Positions 42,601-50,766 of a stretch of 64,000 bases of DNA are shown here, in pieces (the stretch's first letter is position 1; each line of letters begins with the position of its first letter). The stretch spans positions 62,001-126,000 of the forward strand of contig JAQTQB010000001.1 of the NCBI GenBank assembly GCA_028712475.1, in the 5' to 3' direction. Source of the DNA: Verrucomicrobiales bacterium (GTDB lineage: Bacteria > Verrucomicrobiota > Verrucomicrobiia > Limisphaerales > UBA11358). The notes beneath the pieces are model-generated. The model searched no databases and was not told where the DNA came from. It saw only the letters and a program-made list of their open reading frames with translations. Both the position numbers and the translations under genes were made by a program.

Positions 42601-43166
42601 TCGTGGAGCTTGGCTCGCAGTTCGCGGTGCAGGTCGTCGCGTTGGGCGAGCGCGCGAAGCTTGGCGGGCGTGAGCTGGTGCTGCTGCAATTCGTTGAGCA
42701 GGCGTCCCAGTTCCTGCGCAAAGCCGGGCCGCCGCGCACTGGCACGGAACAGCTTCAGATCATCCGCGTGCCGGAGCAGCAGCGCGCGCAGCACCATGAC
42801 GCGGCCTTCGTCACTTAAAAATTTCGGCGGCGCGATGCCGAGTTCATCGAGAATAAATTGCGCGAGCCGCTCGAAGGAAAAGATTTGCAGGCGCGTGTAG
42901 CCGTGGAGCGAATCATCCGCGAGCAACTGGCGTTCGAGCTGGAACGTGGCCTGTTTGGGCGCGAGCAGGATCAGCGGCGGGCCTTCCGGCGCGGCGGCGA
43001 GCGCAGTGCGGATTTCGGCCAGGCAGCGGAAGGTCTTGCCGCTGCCGGCGGGGCCGAGGAGAAAACGCGCTTGCACGCCGGGATTTTCACGCAAAGGCGC
43101 AGGGGCGCAAAGGAATTTATTTCCGCAAACCGGACGGATTCGCAGGTTTTCAAAACTTGCATTCAC
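39681..43166 (-). CDS. addB: AddB/RexB-like helicase-nuclease subunit
   Basis: Up to 1161 residues. The most conserved start is probably GTG 43076 (VQARFLLGPAGSGKT). The 30 residues before it come from a CTTTGCG-word tract. Walker A GPAGSGKT, then PKQATFQLERQLL. The C-terminal nuclease has PFKFFVRVGL (first cysteine FAEC), VTDYKSGGNKLD and the cluster CEFCDYQAACRID, giving the four cysteines of the AddB [4Fe-4S] site. AddAB resects double-strand breaks for recombination. Four or more repeat-derived inserts lie in frame (residues about 223-234, 342-352, 539-550, 734-754). addA is about 39 kb away. Confidence 0.92.
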   Translation of the reverse strand: MNASFENLRIRPVCGNKFLCAPAPLRENPGVQARFLLGPAGSGKTFRCLAEIRTALAAAPEGPPLILLAPKQATFQLERQLLADDSLHGYTRLQIFSFERLAQFILDELGIAPPKFLSDEGRVMVLRALLLRHADDLKLFRASARRPGFAQELGRLLNELQQHQLTPAKLRALAQRDDLHRELRAKLHDLALLSEKYADWLREHELQDGNHLLDFATDALRQKTLNPQLSTLNFSGLWLDGFAEMTPQELDLLAAVIPACERATLAFCLDESIAETGENSWLSIWSAVGKTFQQCRQRIENLPDCEISIETLKREPGKNRFGKCPALLHLEKNWSQRLSSAESAIRNPQSAVSLVVCPNAGAEAAFAAREILKFTRKGGRFRDCAVLVRNLDAYHKPLERAFHRHGIPFFLDRRESVAHHPLAELTRGALRTVAFDWQQDDWFAALKSGFAPVDERAIDDLENKALEFGWRGKKWREPLPDETCEHLRKIICPPFGKFAAQLAGTNSKPNGGQLAEAVRELWSDLRVEQTLERWTLDEEKSAVRNPQSAIHQTVWDQMNLWLENLGLAFSNEQLPLRDWLPVLEAGLANLTVGVVPPALDQVLIGAIDRARNPDLKLALVLGVNEAIFPAAPAAQTILTDADRDDLTVPLGPDLRERLARERYYGYIACTRASEKLAVTFSRHDADGKALNPSPFIAHIKQIFPGLEEENFKNEIGLGDAEHASEIIVPLLEIRSSGRDPAHSEDQGRLTSAATDEWQELLELPALKTLAEILTALREPDESENLSPALAEKLYGPVLRSSVSRLEEFAECPFKFFVRVGLRAGERKVFELDARERGNFQHDVLKIFHEQLMAEGKRWRDIEPVEARERIGKIAAAQTEHFRDGLFRDSAATVFAARALAESLQDFVAVIVTWMRTQYEFDPAAAELGFGGKDDRAPAWEMDLGGGHKLALQGRIDRVDLWRDPDGDAALAVVTDYKSGGNKLDKILVEHGVQLQLLAYLGALRHWKNPREISGRDKIIPAGAFYVNLRGEYKGGDSREEILADADESRRQAYRHSGRFDAGVLGKLDSARAKDQFKYQLKNNGELYANSTEAMPRAEFEKLLDGVETQLRELGEKIFSGSSQVDPYRKGRQTPCEFCDYQAACRIDKWTHQYRVLRAAAK
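40906..40967. repeat. Palindromic element, family P1, in frame in addB
   Basis: GGCAGCCGACGTGAGCCGG at the left and GATCACGTCCGCTGCTG at the right. Degenerate arms of the same type as in mutS (coding strand reads ...GRDPAHSEDQGRLTSAAT, compare LTSAAT and LTPAAT in MutS, although mutS is on the other strand). Confidence 0.8.
41515..41550. repeat. Short-word repeat, family T2, in frame in addB
   Basis: Alternating GGATTGC/GGACTGC words. Read on the minus strand as KSAVRNPQSAI. Confidence 0.8.
42112..42141. repeat. Short-word repeat, family T2, in frame in addB (second)
   Basis: ACTGCGGATTGCGGATTGCG and one further unit. Read as SAIRNPQSAV. Same peptide as in RibD. Confidence 0.8.
42467..42499. 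repeat. Short-word repeat, family T1, in frame in addB
   Basis: AGTTGAGAGTTGAAAGTTGA then GGGTTGAGAG. Read on the minus strand as LNPQLSTLNF. Same family as 604-664 in addA. Confidence 0.8.
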
Positions 43167-43194
43167 CGTGAAAACGGCTTAATTAAACACAACG

Positions 43195-43413
43195 ATGGAA
43201 GCCACCCTGCCATTAAGCCAGATGAGCGTCGCGGAAAAATTGCGCGCGATGGAAGCGCTTTGGGCCGACTTGAGCCGCGACGAGGCGCAAGTCGAGTCGC
43301 CTGCGTGGCATGGCGATATTTTGAACGACCGTGAAGGAAAAATTAAATCCGGCCAGGAATCGTTCATGGATTGGGAAACCGCCAAGAAGCAGTTGCGCGA
43401 CCGGCTGACATGA
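43195..43413 (+). CDS. Antitoxin-like addiction-module protein
   Basis: 72 residues. The pattern MSVAEKLRAMEALWADLSRD, SPAWHGDIL and SFMDWETAKKQLRDRLT is the 'putative addiction module component' family, antitoxin partner of ParE/RelE-like toxins. It overlaps the toxin start in ATGA. Stands between addB and dnaE. Confidence 0.93.
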   Translation: MEATLPLSQMSVAEKLRAMEALWADLSRDEAQVESPAWHGDILNDREGKIKSGQESFMDWETAKKQLRDRLT

Positions 43414-43700
43414 AAATCGTCATCTTGCCGTCGGCGCGGGACGACCTGGCGGACGGCTTTCAGTTTTACGAAAGCCGGCAGGAAGGCCTCGGTGGATATT
43501 TTCTGGAATCGCTTTTATCCGACATTGACTCGCTTCGTTTATATGCCGGAATCCACCTGAAAGTTTTTGGCAATCATCGTCTGCTTTCAAAACGGTTTCC
43601 TTACGCCATTTATTACGCCGGGGGATCAGAAACGGTTTTCGTCAAAGCCGTCTTGGATTGCCGCCGGGATCCGAAATTCCATAGCCAAAGGCTGCGGTGA
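43410..43700 (+). CDS. RelE/ParE-family toxin-like protein
   Basis: 96 residues from the ATG at 43410, overlapping the antitoxin stop. MKIVILPSARDDLADGFQFY, GGYFLESLLSDIDSLRLYAG and KRFPYAIYYAGGSETVFVKA match the ParE/RelE fold, and the C-terminal AVLDCRRDPKFHSQRL is typical. ParE-type gyrase targeting versus RelE-type mRNA cleavage cannot be told from sequence alone. Confidence 0.93.
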   Translation: MKIVILPSARDDLADGFQFYESRQEGLGGYFLESLLSDIDSLRLYAGIHLKVFGNHRLLSKRFPYAIYYAGGSETVFVKAVLDCRRDPKFHSQRLR

Positions 43701-43756
43701 GCAACTTCAAAACTTTGCAGCTTGGTGTCTTGGTGGTGAGAAGTTAAATTATCGCC

Positions 43757-46700
43757 ATGTCGCACGCGGACTTTGTCCATCTACATCTGCACACCGAGTA
43801 TTCGCTGCTCGATGGCGCCTGCCGTCTGGACAGGCTGATGGAGCGCGCGCACGAACTGAAATTTCCCGCGCTGGCCATCACCGACCATGGCGCGATGCAC
43901 GGAGCCATTGAATTTTTCCAGGCCGCGCGGGGGAAAGGCATCAAGCCCATCATCGGCTGCGAGGTTTATGTCGCGCCCGGTTCGCGGCTGGAGAAAAAAA
44001 CCGCCAGCGGCGGCACTCGCGATGTTTATCATCATCTCGGCCTGCTCGCGAAGGATGCTGTAGGCTACAAAAATCTCATCAAGCTTACGACCGCCGCGCA
44101 TCTGGAGGGCTATTATTACAAGCCGCGCATTGACAAGGAAATCCTCGCCAAGCACAGCGAAGGGCTGATCGCCATGTCCGGCTGTCTCGCCAGCGAGATT
44201 CCCGACTGGATCATGAAAGACCAGTTGGACAAGGCGCGCGACGCGGTGGATTTCTTCAAGCAGACGCTGGGCGCGGAGAACTTTTTCCTCGAACTGCAAA
44301 ACCACGGCATCCCGGAACAGGCCAAGGTCAACAGCCACCTGATCAAGTGGGCGAAGGAATTCGGCCTGAAGCTCATCGCGACGAACGACGTGCATTACAT
44401 CGAGAAAAGCCATTCGCACGCTCACGACTGCCTCGTCTGCATCGGCACGCAATCGCTGTTGAGCGACCCCAAGCGCATGAGCGCGGGCTATGTGCCGGAA
44501 CAGTTTTATCTGCGCAGCGCCGAGGAGATGAAGGCGCGGTTCGCGGAAGTTCCGGAGGCGGTGTTGAACACGCGGGAAGTCGCGGAGATGTGCAACTTGG
44601 AAATTGAGTTCGGCAAACTGCATTACCCGGTGTTTCATCCGCCGGAACATTTCACCCGCGAAGGATTTTTACGGCAATGGCTGGCGGAAAGTTTGTTCAC
44701 CCGCTACACGATTCACGCGAAGGCCGTGGGCAAAGAATTCATCGTCGAGGGAATTGATGATCCGAACCGGCTGCCGACCTATCAATCTTCTGTAGGAGAC
44801 GACGTGAGGAGTCTCAGTTCAGATTCGGGAGAAAAGTTAGAGCCTCCTCACGTCGGCTCCCACGACATCAATAATCCCGCCGTTGCCGCCGCTGTCAAAG
44901 TCGTGATTGACCGCTTGAACGTTGAGATGGAGGTCATCGAGAAAACCGGGTTCATCTCCTACTTCCTCATCGTAGGCGATTTCATCCGTTATGGCCGCAG
45001 CAAAGGCATTTCGTGCGTGGCGCGCGGCAGCGCCGCCGGCTCGCTCGTCACCTATCTGCTGGAGATCGCGAACGTGGATCCGATCCGTTACGGCCTGCTG
45101 TTCGAGCGCTTCCTGAATCCCGAACGCGTCAATCCGCCGGATATTGACATTGATTTCGCCGACGACCGCCGCGCGGACGTCATCGAATATGTTCGCCAAA
45201 AATACGGCAATGATTCCGTTGCGCAGATCATCACGTTCGGAACGATGGGCGCGAAATCGGTCGTGCGCGACGTGGGCCGCGTGATGGGCTTGAGCTACGG
45301 CGAATGCGACCGGCTGGCGAAGATGATTCCGTTTGATCTGAAGATGACGCTCGAGAAGGCGCTCAAGCAATCGCCGGAATTCAAGCAGGCTTACGAAACC
45401 GAGGAAGTCACCCGCGAGCTGATTGACACCGCGCTCATTCTCGAAGATCTCACCCGCAACGCCAGTGTCCACGCGGCTGGCGTTGTCATCGGCGACCAGC
45501 CGCTCGTGAACCTCCTCCCGCTCAAGACCGACGAAGACGGCGCCATCGTCACGCAATACGCGATGGGGCCGGTCGGCGATCTCGGCCTGTTGAAGATGGA
45601 TTTTCTCGGGTTGAAGACGTTGACCGTCATCCGCAACACCTGCGAGATGGTCAGGCGCACGCAGGGCATCACGGTGGACATTGACCAGTTGCCGCTGGAT
45701 GACAAAAAAACCTACGACCTGCTGAACCGCGCGGAAACCTTGGGCGTGTTCCAGTTGGAATCCGGCGGGATGCGCGACCTTTGCAAAAAGTTTCAGATCA
45801 GTTCCGTGGAGCACATCACCGCGCTCGTGGCGTTGTATCGGCCCGGACCGATGGAGCTGATCCCTGAATTCATCAAACGGCGCCACGGCGAGATCGAGAT
45901 CAAATACGAGCATCCTCTGCTCGAACAGATTTCAAAGGAGACTTACGGCATCTTGATCTATCAGGAGCAGGTCATGCAGGCCACGCAGTTGCTGGCCGGC
46001 TATTCGCTGGGCAGCGCGGATCTGCTGCGGCGCGCGATGGGCAAAAAGAAGGTTGAGGAGATGCAAAAGCAGCGCGAGACGTTCGTCAAGGGCTGCCATG
46101 AAAAGAACAACATCCCCAAAGCCAAGGCGAACCAGATTTTTGACTTGCTGGAAAAGTTTGCCGGTTACGGCTTCAACAAATCGCACGCCGCCGCGTATGC
46201 CATCGTCGCCTATCAGACCGCGTATCTGAAGGCGAACTACCCGGTGGAATTTTTCTGCGCCATGCTCACAAACGACATGGCGGACACCGCCAAGTTGAGC
46301 CAATACATCGCCGAGGCGCGCGCGATGAAGATCGAAGTCCTGCCGCCGGACGTGAACGAAAGCCAGATGAATTTCGCGCCAGCGCCCGATGGCAAGGCGA
46401 TCCGCTTCGGCCTGGTCGCCGTCAAAAATGTCGGCGAATCTGCCGTCGAGGCCATCTTGAAGGCGCGCAAAGAAGACGGAAAATTCAAATCGCTTTCCGA
46501 ACTGTGCGAACGCGTGGATGGGCGCACGCTGACGCGCAAGACCATTGAAGCGCTGGTCAAGACCGGCGCGTGCGATGGTTTCGGCCAGACGCGCGCGACA
46601 TTGTTCGCGCAGATCGAGCGCACTCTGGCTCGCGCGGCGAGCATTCTTTCCGACAAACAAAAAGGCCAGAGTTCACTCTTTGGTGCGCTTGAGGAAAAAG

Positions 46701-47452
46701 CGCCGCCGATGCCCGAGGCCATCAGCAACCTGCCCGAATGGCCGCAGCACGAACTGCTCGCGCACGAAAAGGAACTGCTCGGTTTCTATGTGACCGGCCA
46801 TCCGCTCACGCCGTTCGTCCCGATTCTGGAAAAGTATTGCCTTGCGAACACCGCGAAACTCGGTGACTTGCCCAACCGCAGCCTGACGCGCATCGGCGGC
46901 TTGATCGCGGCGGTGCAGCATGGCGTTTCCAAAAAGAGCGGCAAGTCCTACGCCATGGTCACGCTCGAAGACCTCGAAGGCTCGGTGCAGATCCTCTGCA
47001 TGAACGAGAACTACGACAAATACCGCGACCTGTTCGTGGAGAACAAGGCCATCCTCGTCATCGGCGAAGTGAACACCGGCGAGGACCGGCCCAAAATTTT
47101 CCCGCAGGAAATCATGCCGCTGGAGGACGCGCCCAAGAAATACACGAAACAGGTTCATCTGCGATTGCACACCGCGCATTTGAGGCCGGAAGACGTGGAG
47201 GCGGCGCGTGAACTGGTGGCCGCGCATCCGGGCAAATGTCCGCTGCTGCTTTGTTTCATGCGGCCCGGCGGCGAAACCGTTTTCATGGACACGAACGAAC
47301 GCTTCGGCGTCGCTCCCTCGTTGAAATTGCAGCAGGCGGCGGACGAACGCTTTGGCGAGGAAACGTATTACGCCAAAGTGGACATGAGCCTGCCCGAACG
47401 CGCGCGCCGCAATTGGGAAAAGAAAAACGGTTCCGGCAGCAGCGACGAGTAA
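43757..47452 (+). CDS. dnaE: DNA polymerase III alpha subunit
   Basis: 1231 residues, chromosomal replicase. N-terminal PHP domain (VHLHLHTEYSLLDGACRLDR; ALAITDHGAMHG). Palm: GISCVARGSAAGSLVTYLLE and FERFLNPERVNPPDIDIDFA with the catalytic Asp residues. Fingers: GYGFNKSHAAAYAIVAYQTA. OB fold near GGLIAAVQHGVSKKSGKSYA. A palindromic element contributes residues about 345-369 at the PHP-palm junction. Otherwise the protein looks intact. The short leader repeats the word CTTGGTG. Confidence 0.97.
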   Translation: MSHADFVHLHLHTEYSLLDGACRLDRLMERAHELKFPALAITDHGAMHGAIEFFQAARGKGIKPIIGCEVYVAPGSRLEKKTASGGTRDVYHHLGLLAKDAVGYKNLIKLTTAAHLEGYYYKPRIDKEILAKHSEGLIAMSGCLASEIPDWIMKDQLDKARDAVDFFKQTLGAENFFLELQNHGIPEQAKVNSHLIKWAKEFGLKLIATNDVHYIEKSHSHAHDCLVCIGTQSLLSDPKRMSAGYVPEQFYLRSAEEMKARFAEVPEAVLNTREVAEMCNLEIEFGKLHYPVFHPPEHFTREGFLRQWLAESLFTRYTIHAKAVGKEFIVEGIDDPNRLPTYQSSVGDDVRSLSSDSGEKLEPPHVGSHDINNPAVAAAVKVVIDRLNVEMEVIEKTGFISYFLIVGDFIRYGRSKGISCVARGSAAGSLVTYLLEIANVDPIRYGLLFERFLNPERVNPPDIDIDFADDRRADVIEYVRQKYGNDSVAQIITFGTMGAKSVVRDVGRVMGLSYGECDRLAKMIPFDLKMTLEKALKQSPEFKQAYETEEVTRELIDTALILEDLTRNASVHAAGVVIGDQPLVNLLPLKTDEDGAIVTQYAMGPVGDLGLLKMDFLGLKTLTVIRNTCEMVRRTQGITVDIDQLPLDDKKTYDLLNRAETLGVFQLESGGMRDLCKKFQISSVEHITALVALYRPGPMELIPEFIKRRHGEIEIKYEHPLLEQISKETYGILIYQEQVMQATQLLAGYSLGSADLLRRAMGKKKVEEMQKQRETFVKGCHEKNNIPKAKANQIFDLLEKFAGYGFNKSHAAAYAIVAYQTAYLKANYPVEFFCAMLTNDMADTAKLSQYIAEARAMKIEVLPPDVNESQMNFAPAPDGKAIRFGLVAVKNVGESAVEAILKARKEDGKFKSLSELCERVDGRTLTRKTIEALVKTGACDGFGQTRATLFAQIERTLARAASILSDKQKGQSSLFGALEEKAPPMPEAISNLPEWPQHELLAHEKELLGFYVTGHPLTPFVPILEKYCLANTAKLGDLPNRSLTRIGGLIAAVQHGVSKKSGKSYAMVTLEDLEGSVQILCMNENYDKYRDLFVENKAILVIGEVNTGEDRPKIFPQEIMPLEDAPKKYTKQVHLRLHTAHLRPEDVEAARELVAAHPGKCPLLLCFMRPGGETVFMDTNERFGVAPSLKLQQAADERFGEETYYAKVDMSLPERARRNWEKKNGSGSSDE
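44791..44863. repeat. Palindromic element, family P1, in frame in dnaE
   Basis: TGTAGGAGACGACGTGAGGA at the left and TCCTCACGTCGGCTCCCACG at the right pair with few mismatches. Translated as VGDDVRSLSS...EPPHVGSHD between the dnaE segments NRLPTYQ and NNPAVAAAVK. An insert in the essential replicase shows that the element is tolerated as protein. Confidence 0.9.
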
Positions 47453-47469
47453 TTGACGCCTTGCCCAGG

Positions 47470-48072
47470 TTAAGCGGGATTCTTCATTTCAAAACGATCT
47501 TGCGTGCGGCAATACCAGTGCGGGCTGGCCATGCGCCCGATCACATGCAAAAGCTCGCTCCGAATGCGCTGCGTCTGGGGGTCGAACAGTTCATCGCGCA
47601 CCTGGATGCGCTTCACCAGACCGATCACGAGCCGGTTCCCGCCGATCTGCAACGTGCCCCATTCCGTGCATTCCAGGCTTGCCGGCGATTCCGCGATGCG
47701 CGGCGGTTTCACCACGGAACTCGGCGCGGTGGTGAGGCCGGCGGATTCCAATTCGCTCACGCCATACGGCAATGGCGTCGCCGTGGTGTTCATCGCTTCC
47801 GCCACCTTTTCATCCACGAGATTCACGACGAACTCGTGCGACAACCGGATGTTGCGCGCCGTGTCCTTGGGCGTGCCGTCCTTGCGGTCGGCGGGACAAA
47901 ACCCGACGATGGGCGGATTCGCGCCGAGCACGTTGAAGAAGCTGAACGGTGCGGCATTCACCACGCCATCGGGGCCAAGTGTTGTCACCCACGCAATCGG
48001 ACGCGGCGTGACCAGTGAACAGAGCAGCGTATAAGCGCGGCTGGCGTGTTTGCCTTCAAGATCAAGTTCCAT
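47470..48072 (-). CDS. Flavin reductase-like FMN-binding protein
   Basis: 200 residues. SLVTPRPIAWVTTLGPDGVV, NAAPFSFFNVLGANPPIVGF and KDTARNIRLSHEFVVNLVDE are the flavin reductase-like split-barrel pattern (DIM6/NTAB). It probably binds FMN and supplies reduced flavin, or acts as a small oxidoreductase. Convergent with dnaE, 17 bp apart. Partner unknown. Confidence 0.93.
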   Translation of the reverse strand: MELDLEGKHASRAYTLLCSLVTPRPIAWVTTLGPDGVVNAAPFSFFNVLGANPPIVGFCPADRKDGTPKDTARNIRLSHEFVVNLVDEKVAEAMNTTATPLPYGVSELESAGLTTAPSSVVKPPRIAESPASLECTEWGTLQIGGNRLVIGLVKRIQVRDELFDPQTQRIRSELLHVIGRMASPHWYCRTQDRFEMKNPA

Positions 48073-48185
48073 GATTCAAAATAGTTTGCGTTCGCGGGTT
48101 GCATGGTAACGCCCGCCCTTCTCTGATTGCCAATAAAATTTCCGCCGTTGCTTCGCGTCGCCGCTGCCTTTGCCTATGGGCTGAT

Positions 48186-49727
48186 TCACTTCACGGCGTC
48201 CTGGCTGACGATATACCATTTCGGACGCTGCCAGCTTTGGCGGAACTGTGCGACATCGGCTTCCACCGCCTTGCCTTCGCGTTCGTGGCCATCGAGGAAG
48301 GCGACGAATTCAAACTGCGCGTCAGGTGTGCCGTATTGTTCATCGAACTGGCGGGCGATCAGGTTCGCCGGCAGCAACTGGCGGCCCAGCATCTCCTCCA
48401 GCGGCAGATGCAATCCCCTCATGCCCCGCGCCGGCTCGTAGGATTTATAGACCAGCTCGGTGCAGACCAGTTCGGAGTCCGTCGCGAAATCGAAATTAAA
48501 ATCATAAGGGCGGCCCGCATAATGGAACGCCCGCAAAATCGCCGTGGCCTTTTCTGATTTCTGCAGCAACGGCCGCAGCACCACCACTGCATCCGCATCG
48601 GCGCAATGTTCGAGCGCGGTGAAAGAGACGCCCTCGCTCATCGCCTCGATGATGCGCGGCTGGTGTTCGTGCGGCTGCGGCTTGAGGCTTTCGGCGTAGT
48701 TCGTCGCTGAACGGGCTTGAAGCACCTGCTCAAAATTACCGTTCGTGATGCCTTGCGTTTTCAACCAGCCCGCCATGCGGGCATCGGAGAAAAAGTTACG
48801 CCGCTCTTCCGGCGTGCCGATGTAGAGCGCGGCGTGCGGCCAGAATCCCGGCAGGCCGATGTTGGACAGGAACCATTCCCGCCGCACCAGCAGCACGTCG
48901 CCCGGCAGCAGCTTTTCATGCAGATGCACGATTTGTGCGGACGAGATCAACGAGTGGTCCGTCCGGTGAACCTTCGTGTCGCCCATCCATTCCGACACGC
49001 CCGCCTGCACAGGAAACCATGCCGTGCCGCCGGCGTTCTGCATGATCTTGAGCGCATTTTTGGCCGTGAGCAATTCACCCTCGCCGTGGCTCATCCTTAA
49101 AATGGCCCCCGCATCATCGTCCATCGTCGTTTTTAACGAAGGCGGCACTGCGTTGTGCATGGTCTGAAACAGCACTGTTTGCGCGCCAAAATCCGTGGCG
49201 GTGGCGACGTTCAGAAAGCGGAATTTCAGTTTGGAATACGTTCCCGCCGGCAGGCCGAGTTCTGGCACGGGTTCATTCAGGATGGTGTCGAGAAATGGAT
49301 TCTTCTCCATCAGCGCCACGAATTCGAGGCTGAAACGATACTTTGCCAGAAAAGCGGCGTAGCCGGTCGCGAACGATTTTTCCCGGCGTTCACCTGATAG
49401 CCGGAACCAGTCGCTGTGATAGGCATCCATCGCGTCCAATGCCAGCATGTAATCCAGATAAGTTCCCCAGGCCTGCCACAGGATTTCCTTTTCCTCGCGC
49501 CGCGGCAATTGCTGTTCGGCGGGTTTTGTGGCGGGAAAAAGATTCGTCTGCTGCCGGGCGAACGCCAGGATGTTCGACAGGCCCGTCCGGCAGATGGCGA
49601 TCATTTTCAGATGGTTGGTGATGCGTTCCGTCTGTTCGGCGCGGTCGAGTTTGTAGAGCGGGGTGATTTCGGCTTGAACTGATGCACAACCCAAAACCAG
49701 GAAAGCGGCGGCCATTAAGATTCGCAT
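48186..49727 (-). CDS. YiiX/YebB-like permuted NlpC/P60 hydrolase, exported
   Basis: 513 residues. MRILMAAAFLVLGCASVQA is a signal peptide with a possible lipobox (VLGC). After a helical N-terminal part (residues about 25-280) comes the permuted papain-like domain: LLPGDVLLVRREWF and GFWPHAALYIG carry the His region, and DSELVCTELVYKSY carries the catalytic Cys. YiiX-like enzymes cleave amide or ester bonds of envelope components. Substrate unknown. Confidence 0.86.
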   Translation of the reverse strand: MRILMAAAFLVLGCASVQAEITPLYKLDRAEQTERITNHLKMIAICRTGLSNILAFARQQTNLFPATKPAEQQLPRREEKEILWQAWGTYLDYMLALDAMDAYHSDWFRLSGERREKSFATGYAAFLAKYRFSLEFVALMEKNPFLDTILNEPVPELGLPAGTYSKLKFRFLNVATATDFGAQTVLFQTMHNAVPPSLKTTMDDDAGAILRMSHGEGELLTAKNALKIMQNAGGTAWFPVQAGVSEWMGDTKVHRTDHSLISSAQIVHLHEKLLPGDVLLVRREWFLSNIGLPGFWPHAALYIGTPEERRNFFSDARMAGWLKTQGITNGNFEQVLQARSATNYAESLKPQPHEHQPRIIEAMSEGVSFTALEHCADADAVVVLRPLLQKSEKATAILRAFHYAGRPYDFNFDFATDSELVCTELVYKSYEPARGMRGLHLPLEEMLGRQLLPANLIARQFDEQYGTPDAQFEFVAFLDGHEREGKAVEADVAQFRQSWQRPKWYIVSQDAVK

Positions 49728-49828
49728 GCCGGAATCTTGCCCGCTCTCCTTTGCAAAGAAAACTTTTCTCGGGAAAAATTTAGGCCGGATTTGAGGGTGC
49801 CGTCAGTGGATGGCCAAAGCCGGACTGC

Positions 49829-50338
49829 TCACCTGCTGTTCCGCAGGGGCATCAGGCCGAAGTGCAGCGTGACCCAGATCGGCACGGCGAACAAAATGAT
49901 TGCGATGAGCCGTTCCCACGTCCACTCCAGATAATGTGATTGGATGGGAAAGATCGCGATCATGAAATAATTTGCGAACCGTGTGTGGCCGATGAAGCGC
50001 AGATGCTTCGGAAATTTTTTCCGGATGCCGCTCACCAGTGCGACCACGCCAAACCCCAGCACAGAAAAGGTCACCAGCAGGCTCACCGGCAGCATCGCGT
50101 TCAGTTCCAGATAATGTCCGTGCGACGCATGCGGCACGAAATACGGCCACAACCACTGCGCGCCCGCCCACAGAAAACTGAAGCCGGTCTGGAGCGCCGT
50201 GCGAAAGCTCGCCTTGTCGGCAGTCAGTTCGTTCAGCAGCAGGCCGAAATACAACGGCACGATGCCCCAGAACAACGCGACGTGCGCAAACGGCGTGACG
50301 ATCAACTCGGTGAATGTGGCCCAGCAGCTGTGGATCAT
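49829..50338 (-). CDS. Membrane protein, function unknown
   Basis: 169 residues with five hydrophobic segments (HVALFWGIVPLYFGLLL; TGFSFLWAGAQWLWPYFV; LPVSLLVTFSVLGFGVVAL; FANYFMIAIFPI; LIAIILFAVPIWVTLHFGL). No family recognised. Same strand as the following small protein upstream at 50640, 17 bp gap. Confidence 0.75.
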   Translation of the reverse strand: MIHSCWATFTELIVTPFAHVALFWGIVPLYFGLLLNELTADKASFRTALQTGFSFLWAGAQWLWPYFVPHASHGHYLELNAMLPVSLLVTFSVLGFGVVALVSGIRKKFPKHLRFIGHTRFANYFMIAIFPIQSHYLEWTWERLIAIILFAVPIWVTLHFGLMPLRNSR

Positions 50339-50355
50339 CCGGCTTGATTTTGAAA

Positions 50356-50640
50356 TCAGTGCGTAACGCTGTCGTATTTTTCTTTGACCTCGCTAATCGC
50401 ATTGGTCGTCACTTCCTTGACGTGACTGGCAACGTTGGTGGCCGCATCCTTCACCTTGGCCGCCACATTTGTCGCGACCGTTTCAGCCTGTTCCACGCCG
50501 CTCTTGACCGCTTCGCCGGCCCGTTCGGCGGCGGTCTGCGCCTGGGTCTCGATCTGCTGGGTTTTGGATTGTTTTTGGAAATAAACGCCGAGCGCGATCC
50601 CCGTGGCCAGGACAATGACAACAAAGATGAATTTTTTCAT
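50356..50640 (-). CDS. Small membrane-anchored helical (LEA/apolipoprotein-like) protein
   Basis: 94 residues. One N-terminal membrane segment (FIFVVIVLATGIALGVYF) is followed by a long amphipathic helix of Ala/Lys/Glu/Val repeats (AAERAGEAVKSGVEQAETVA, VKDAATNVASHVKEV). The 11-residue periodicity resembles LEA or apolipoprotein-like helices that bind membranes. Probably cotranscribed with the membrane protein at 49829. The 126-bp gap 50641-50766 holds nothing recognised. Confidence 0.8.
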   Translation of the reverse strand: MKKFIFVVIVLATGIALGVYFQKQSKTQQIETQAQTAAERAGEAVKSGVEQAETVATNVAAKVKDAATNVASHVKEVTTNAISEVKEKYDSVTH

Positions 50641-50766
50641 AAGCTTGATGATTCGTTTCCCGCAGTTCTTTCTATATCAACGCGGCATCGTAAATGCAAC
50701 GGGGCTTTCTGGCCACCGCCCCCTGATCGCCGCCGAAATGTCCGCCAGAAGTTCATGCTTCGCTTC

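Noticed and set aside
50727..50745. GCCGAAATGTCCG, matching 13 bases of the dinG tail
   Set aside because: The match stops at 13 bases, neighbouring codons do not continue the ALPKCP peptide, and no cargo unit lies beside it. Treated as chance.
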